This document shows positions 7,419-10,321 of a stretch of DNA of 10,321 nt, one piece after another. Within the stretch, counting starts at the first letter, position 1, and each line of letters starts with the position of its first letter. The stretch comes from an uncultured Rhodobacterales bacterium (GTDB taxonomy: Bacteria; Pseudomonadota; Alphaproteobacteria; Rhodobacterales; Rhodobacteraceae). The stretch spans positions 1 to 10,321 of the forward strand of contig CALCGO010000158.1 of assembly GCA_937901055.1 (NCBI GenBank). The letters are read 5' to 3'. Position numbers and translations under genes: made by a program. Below the pieces are notes generated by a model. The model saw only the letters and a list, made by a program, of their open reading frames with translations, was not told where the DNA came from and did not search any database.

Positions 7419-7513
7419 CAGTGGATGAATTCACATGTTGAGACGTTTTCTCCCGCTTTCTCATGTCGTAATGCAAAACGTGTGGTGATAATGGATAAGC
7501 TTAGGTTTGATTT

Positions 7514-8470
7514 ATGAATTCATCACTACGTCTTTCTGTCATAATTCTCAACTGGAACGTTTGCGATCTGTTGCGTAATTGCCTGAGGTCTTTCTATGAG
7601 AACATTCAGCTCTCCGATGATATATTCGAAGTGATCGTCGTCGACAATGACTCTCAAGACCAGAGTAAAGCAATGCTGCGTTTGGAGTTCCCCCAGGTTA
7701 TTCTGATTGAACATGACAGCAATCCCGGTTACGGTCGTGGTTGTGAGAGCGGTTATGCATTGGCCCGGGGTGATTATGTCTGGCTGCTTAACCCCGATAC
7801 GCTGATACTTGATGACGCCGTAACGACCCTGCTGTCTAGATTTGATGCAGAGCCCCGTCTTGGCGTACTTGGTCCTCGCCTTTTAAACGGCGATCGGACG
7901 CTTCAAAGGGCGGCGGCTGGTGCATTTCCAACTCTTTGGAATACGGCATGGAATTATTTCTTTTTGCGCAAACTGCTGCCGCAGGGCTGGGCGCCGGCAC
8001 CAATTTTCTTGGAGCAGGATATTCAGGGTACGTTCACAATGGATTGGGTCTCCGGTGCGGCAATGATGATGCGCCGAGAGGCCCTCGGCGATTACGTTGC
8101 AGACGACGCGTTCTTTAAATATGCCGATGACTTGGACATCAGTGAGCGAGTCCGCAAGCGTGGCTGGAAGGTGAAGTACACCAGTGACTGCTCGATCGTG
8201 CACTTTCAGGGGCGCAGCCTGCAACACCAGACAGACCCCGACATTCTAATGAGAGCTCACAAGGGAGGGCCAAGGAGATTCTTTGGCAGGCATAGAGGGC
8301 TCATTGCTTGCTTTGCTTATGACTCAATGGTGATTTTTGGCCATTTGATCCGATGGCTCTTGTACAGTACCCTGGCTATAATTAACCCGAGTGGCAGGTA
8401 TAGTAAGATGACTGCCTTTAGCAAGCAGTATATTTTGACAATGCTAAGGGCATTGTGGCGCAGAGGGTAA
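7514..8470 (+). CDS. GT2-family glycosyltransferase (rhamnosyltransferase-like)
   Basis: This 318-residue GT-A enzyme has LSVIILNWN (7-15), EVIVVDNDSQDQS (39-51), NPGYGRGCESGYALARGDYV (70-89), the metal/nucleotide site LLNPDT (91-96), the acceptor-side motif WVSGAAMMMRREAL (178-191) and FFKYADDLDISERVRKRGWK (200-219) with the catalytic-type DDLD. Enzymes of this shape transfer rhamnose or other sugars from nucleotide donors during O-antigen and capsule assembly. A hydrophobic stretch at about 263-290 could associate with the membrane. The Shine-Dalgarno is weak: only TTAGG lies before the ATG, and no alternative start is better. A 95-base gap separates it from the radical SAM gene. It contains ACGTTTT/AAAACGT as inverted arms (7443-7449 and 7475-7481) but no terminator-like T-run. 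Donor and acceptor cannot be predicted. Confidence 0.9.
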   Translation: MNSSLRLSVIILNWNVCDLLRNCLRSFYENIQLSDDIFEVIVVDNDSQDQSKAMLRLEFPQVILIEHDSNPGYGRGCESGYALARGDYVWLLNPDTLILDDAVTTLLSRFDAEPRLGVLGPRLLNGDRTLQRAAAGAFPTLWNTAWNYFFLRKLLPQGWAPAPIFLEQDIQGTFTMDWVSGAAMMMRREALGDYVADDAFFKYADDLDISERVRKRGWKVKYTSDCSIVHFQGRSLQHQTDPDILMRAHKGGPRRFFGRHRGLIACFAYDSMVIFGHLIRWLLYSTLAIINPSGRYSKMTAFSKQYILTMLRALWRRG

Positions 8471-8528
8471 CTTTTATTAAAGACATTCCTGTCAAAGTAA
8501 TTAGCATGCATACCACTATGTATCCGTT

Positions 8529-10007
8529 ATGTTAGAGAACCGGAATGCCGGGCACAAGAAAGTATCCTCCGCAGCAAGTAGTCAACTCATACTGCTTGGA
8601 ACACATTCAACCCAACTTGCACTTGGCCTGCTGATCACAGTTCTTTTGGGCCGCTTCCTGGAACCCGAAGATTTTGGTTTTTTTGCATTGATCAGTATTG
8701 TCTTTGTGGTTGGAAGGGAGCTCAACGATATGGGTACCGGGAGTATTGCTGCGCGTGAAATAGTTCAAAATCCTGCTGAGGAAATGCGGCTTTTGTCCGC
8801 ACTACTTGGTTGGCGTAGGTTGGTAGCCTTTGGCTTGGCGTTAATCTGTGCAGGTTTGTCCCTTAAGGCGGAAAATTCGCTACAAGCTCTTGCACTGGTC
8901 ACAGCAAGCCTCGTCATGGCGACAATGTATAATACTGCATTCTATGTGGTATTCCAGATAAGACAGGCTTTTATTCCGCATGTGGTCTTAACTATGTCGG
9001 CACAGGTTGCCATGCTTGCCGCTTGCCTGGTGACCATTCTGCTAAACGTTGGTGGGATATTCGTGGCAGTTATTGTCCTGTTACGCGAGTTTGTCATGTT
9101 GTTTGGGATGAAGGTACTTGCCCTACGTATGCTCCCCGATACGCCGCAGCCACGGCTGAACAGGAAACGCTTCAAGGGTTTCTACAGCAAGGCGCTGATT
9201 TTTGGTATCGCCAGCGTTTGTTACTACTTGACCGTGCATAGTGGCACCTTTTTCACATGGTTCCACGGGTCTAATCTCGAAGTCGGTGCCTATTCTTCGG
9301 CATTTCGTCTCGTATATCCACTAATGACTATGCCCTGGATACTGATGATCCCAGTGTTGCCGGTATTCGCTCATCTGGCTGTCAGCAAAAATGATGAATT
9401 CGCCGGGCAGGTCGGTGCCAACTTTCGTGTTCTGCTGGGTGTCGGACTAGTTATTGCCAGTTCTGGTTACTTGCTTGCACCTGCTATCATGCAGTTCCTG
9501 TACGGAGATCGCTTTGTCACGGGTGCCTTTGACGCCGTCCAAACATTCAAGTGGCTTTCTATTGCGTTATTCTTTGCGAGTATCGTGCCGTCACTCGTCA
9601 TTGGACTACTCGCCACGGGTCGTGAGAGTATATTATTAGGTCTTGCGGGAGTGGCGTTGGTAGTAAATGTCACATTCAATTTGATGCTGATACCAATTTT
9701 GGGATTTACTGGAGCGTCAATGGCATTGGCTTTGGCAGAGTTTACGTTTGTTATCGGCCTTCTGGGAGCTGTTTTCAATGTAATAGGCGTGAGCCCGCTT
9801 GTTAAACACATACTGCCCTTTGTTATGCCTTCGATCGGTTTGGTTATAGCTTTGCTACTACTTCCGGAGGCATTGTATTTTAGGATTATCGGCGGAACCC
9901 TGTTAACATTGCTAGCATTAATAATAGTTTGGATGTTGCCGTCGGCGCAGCAAATGCGGAAAGAGTTGAAACTTATTGGGCAGAGTTATGCTGTATCGAA
10001 TGATTGA
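8529..10007 (+). CDS. Second Wzx-like oligosaccharide flippase (MOP superfamily)
   Basis: This 492-residue polytopic membrane protein has about 12-14 hydrophobic spans and flippase-like landmarks: VLLGRFLEPEDFGFFAL (38-54), LNDMGTGSIAAREI (65-78), and further on VGAYSSAFRLVYPL and FLYGDRFVTGAF. The layout matches the Polysacc_synt family. It would export a lipid-linked glycan made with the help of the right-arm enzymes. It is not a close duplicate of the flippase at 3285-4694: the N-termini and loops differ visibly. No clear Shine-Dalgarno precedes the ATG, and an in-frame TAG at 8502 rules out a longer protein, so translation is probably modest or coupled in some other way. The gene follows the GT2 gene by 58 bases and is followed after 24 bases by the aminotransferase. 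Confidence 0.9.
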   Translation: MLENRNAGHKKVSSAASSQLILLGTHSTQLALGLLITVLLGRFLEPEDFGFFALISIVFVVGRELNDMGTGSIAAREIVQNPAEEMRLLSALLGWRRLVAFGLALICAGLSLKAENSLQALALVTASLVMATMYNTAFYVVFQIRQAFIPHVVLTMSAQVAMLAACLVTILLNVGGIFVAVIVLLREFVMLFGMKVLALRMLPDTPQPRLNRKRFKGFYSKALIFGIASVCYYLTVHSGTFFTWFHGSNLEVGAYSSAFRLVYPLMTMPWILMIPVLPVFAHLAVSKNDEFAGQVGANFRVLLGVGLVIASSGYLLAPAIMQFLYGDRFVTGAFDAVQTFKWLSIALFFASIVPSLVIGLLATGRESILLGLAGVALVVNVTFNLMLIPILGFTGASMALALAEFTFVIGLLGAVFNVIGVSPLVKHILPFVMPSIGLVIALLLLPEALYFRIIGGTLLTLLALIIVWMLPSAQQMRKELKLIGQSYAVSND

Positions 10008-10031
10008 TCCTTGGCCTCTCGCAGCGGGCTC

Positions 10032-10321
10032 ATGTGGATGAATGAGGTTTACTTTCAGAAAGGTATGAATGATATTCTTTATGCTGAAGACGGAAGGGAG
10101 TATATCGACCTACATACGGGCTTTGGTGCTGTGATTCTCGGGCATTCAAATCCTAATATTACTCCAGTACTGAAAGACCAGGTTAATAAGGTCTGGACCA
10201 CCGCAAGGCAAGCATCAAGGGTGGTCGAAGATGCTCAAGAGGCGATAAAGAATTTCCTGCCGCCCGGATTAGTCCCGACTGTTTTTGGTTCGTCAGGCTT
10301 AGAAGCAGCAGAATTCGCGCT
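10032..10321 (+). CDS. Class III PLP-dependent aminotransferase, N-terminal part (cut by the window end)
   Basis: The reading frame from ATG 10032 has no stop to the window end and gives 96 complete residues. It shows the N-terminal pattern of class III (ornithine/GABA/glutamate-1-semialdehyde type) aminotransferases: DILYAEDGREYIDLHTGFGA (14-33), VILGHSNPNI (34-43), and VFGSSGLEAAEFA (84-96), the last matching the usual SGAEA-type cofactor phosphate loop with Leu in place of Ala. The catalytic lysine lies beyond the window. It starts 24 bases after the flippase stop with only a weak AGCGGG before the ATG, and the ATG two codons later (10038) is an alternative start. In this setting it may aminate a keto-sugar or make an amino-acid-like building block, but the substrate is not readable. 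Confidence 0.85.
   Translation, partial: MWMNEVYFQKGMNDILYAEDGREYIDLHTGFGAVILGHSNPNITPVLKDQVNKVWTTARQASRVVEDAQEAIKNFLPPGLVPTVFGSSGLEAAEFA

Noticed and set aside
7443..7481. ACGTTTT/AAAACGT inverted arms between the radical SAM and GT2 genes as a terminator
   Set aside because: The arms are short, AT-rich and 25 bases apart, with no T-run after them; an operon continuing through is more likely.
1..10321. JUMPstart/ops element, CRISPR repeats, tRNA genes, transposase or insertion-sequence ends
   Set aside because: I scanned both strands by eye and saw no matching motif, repeat array or transposase-like protein.

Overview
This window is part of a surface-polysaccharide biosynthesis and export locus (O-antigen, capsule or exopolysaccharide type). 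The organism is probably a Gram-negative proteobacterium, perhaps a gammaproteobacterium. The basis is the gene set (initiating sugar-phosphate transferase, GT4 and GT2 glycosyltransferases, two Wzx-type flippases), the Shine-Dalgarno-type starts, and the middling G+C seen by eye, which is common in such islands. No marker gene fixes the genus. There are no rRNA, tRNA, insertion-sequence or CRISPR features.

The locus has two divergent arms. The left arm is on the minus strand and reads from about 4.7 kb down to the window start: a Wzx flippase (3285-4694), a WchF-like GT4 glycosyltransferase with a DUF1972-type N-terminus (1947-3050), a monotopic polyprenyl-phosphate sugar-phosphate transferase (928-1767), a gene-poor gap (565-927), and the N-terminal part of a second GT4 enzyme. 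That last gene is broken by a one-base frameshift and runs off the window edge. Together these would start a repeat unit on undecaprenyl phosphate, extend it and flip it.

The right arm is on the plus strand and starts at 4951: an aspartyl/asparaginyl beta-hydroxylase-family oxygenase, a radical SAM protein whose extra cysteine cluster lies N-terminal to its CX3CX2C motif, a GT2 glycosyltransferase, a second and different Wzx-like flippase, and the start of a class III PLP aminotransferase cut by the window end. A 256-base divergent intergenic region (4695-4950) separates the arms. It holds a plausible sigma70-type promoter for the right arm and an imperfect 17-base palindrome just upstream.

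The right arm is the most interesting part. Two oxidative tailoring enzymes (an Fe(II)/2-oxoglutarate-type hydroxylase and a radical SAM enzyme), a transferase, a flippase and an aminotransferase look like a cassette that makes, modifies and exports an unusual decorated glycan or lipid-linked product. Its chemistry cannot be deduced from sequence alone. Other points worth checking are the apparent Asp-to-Thr change at the expected catalytic position of the sugar-phosphate transferase, the frameshifted GT4, and the presence of two flippases.
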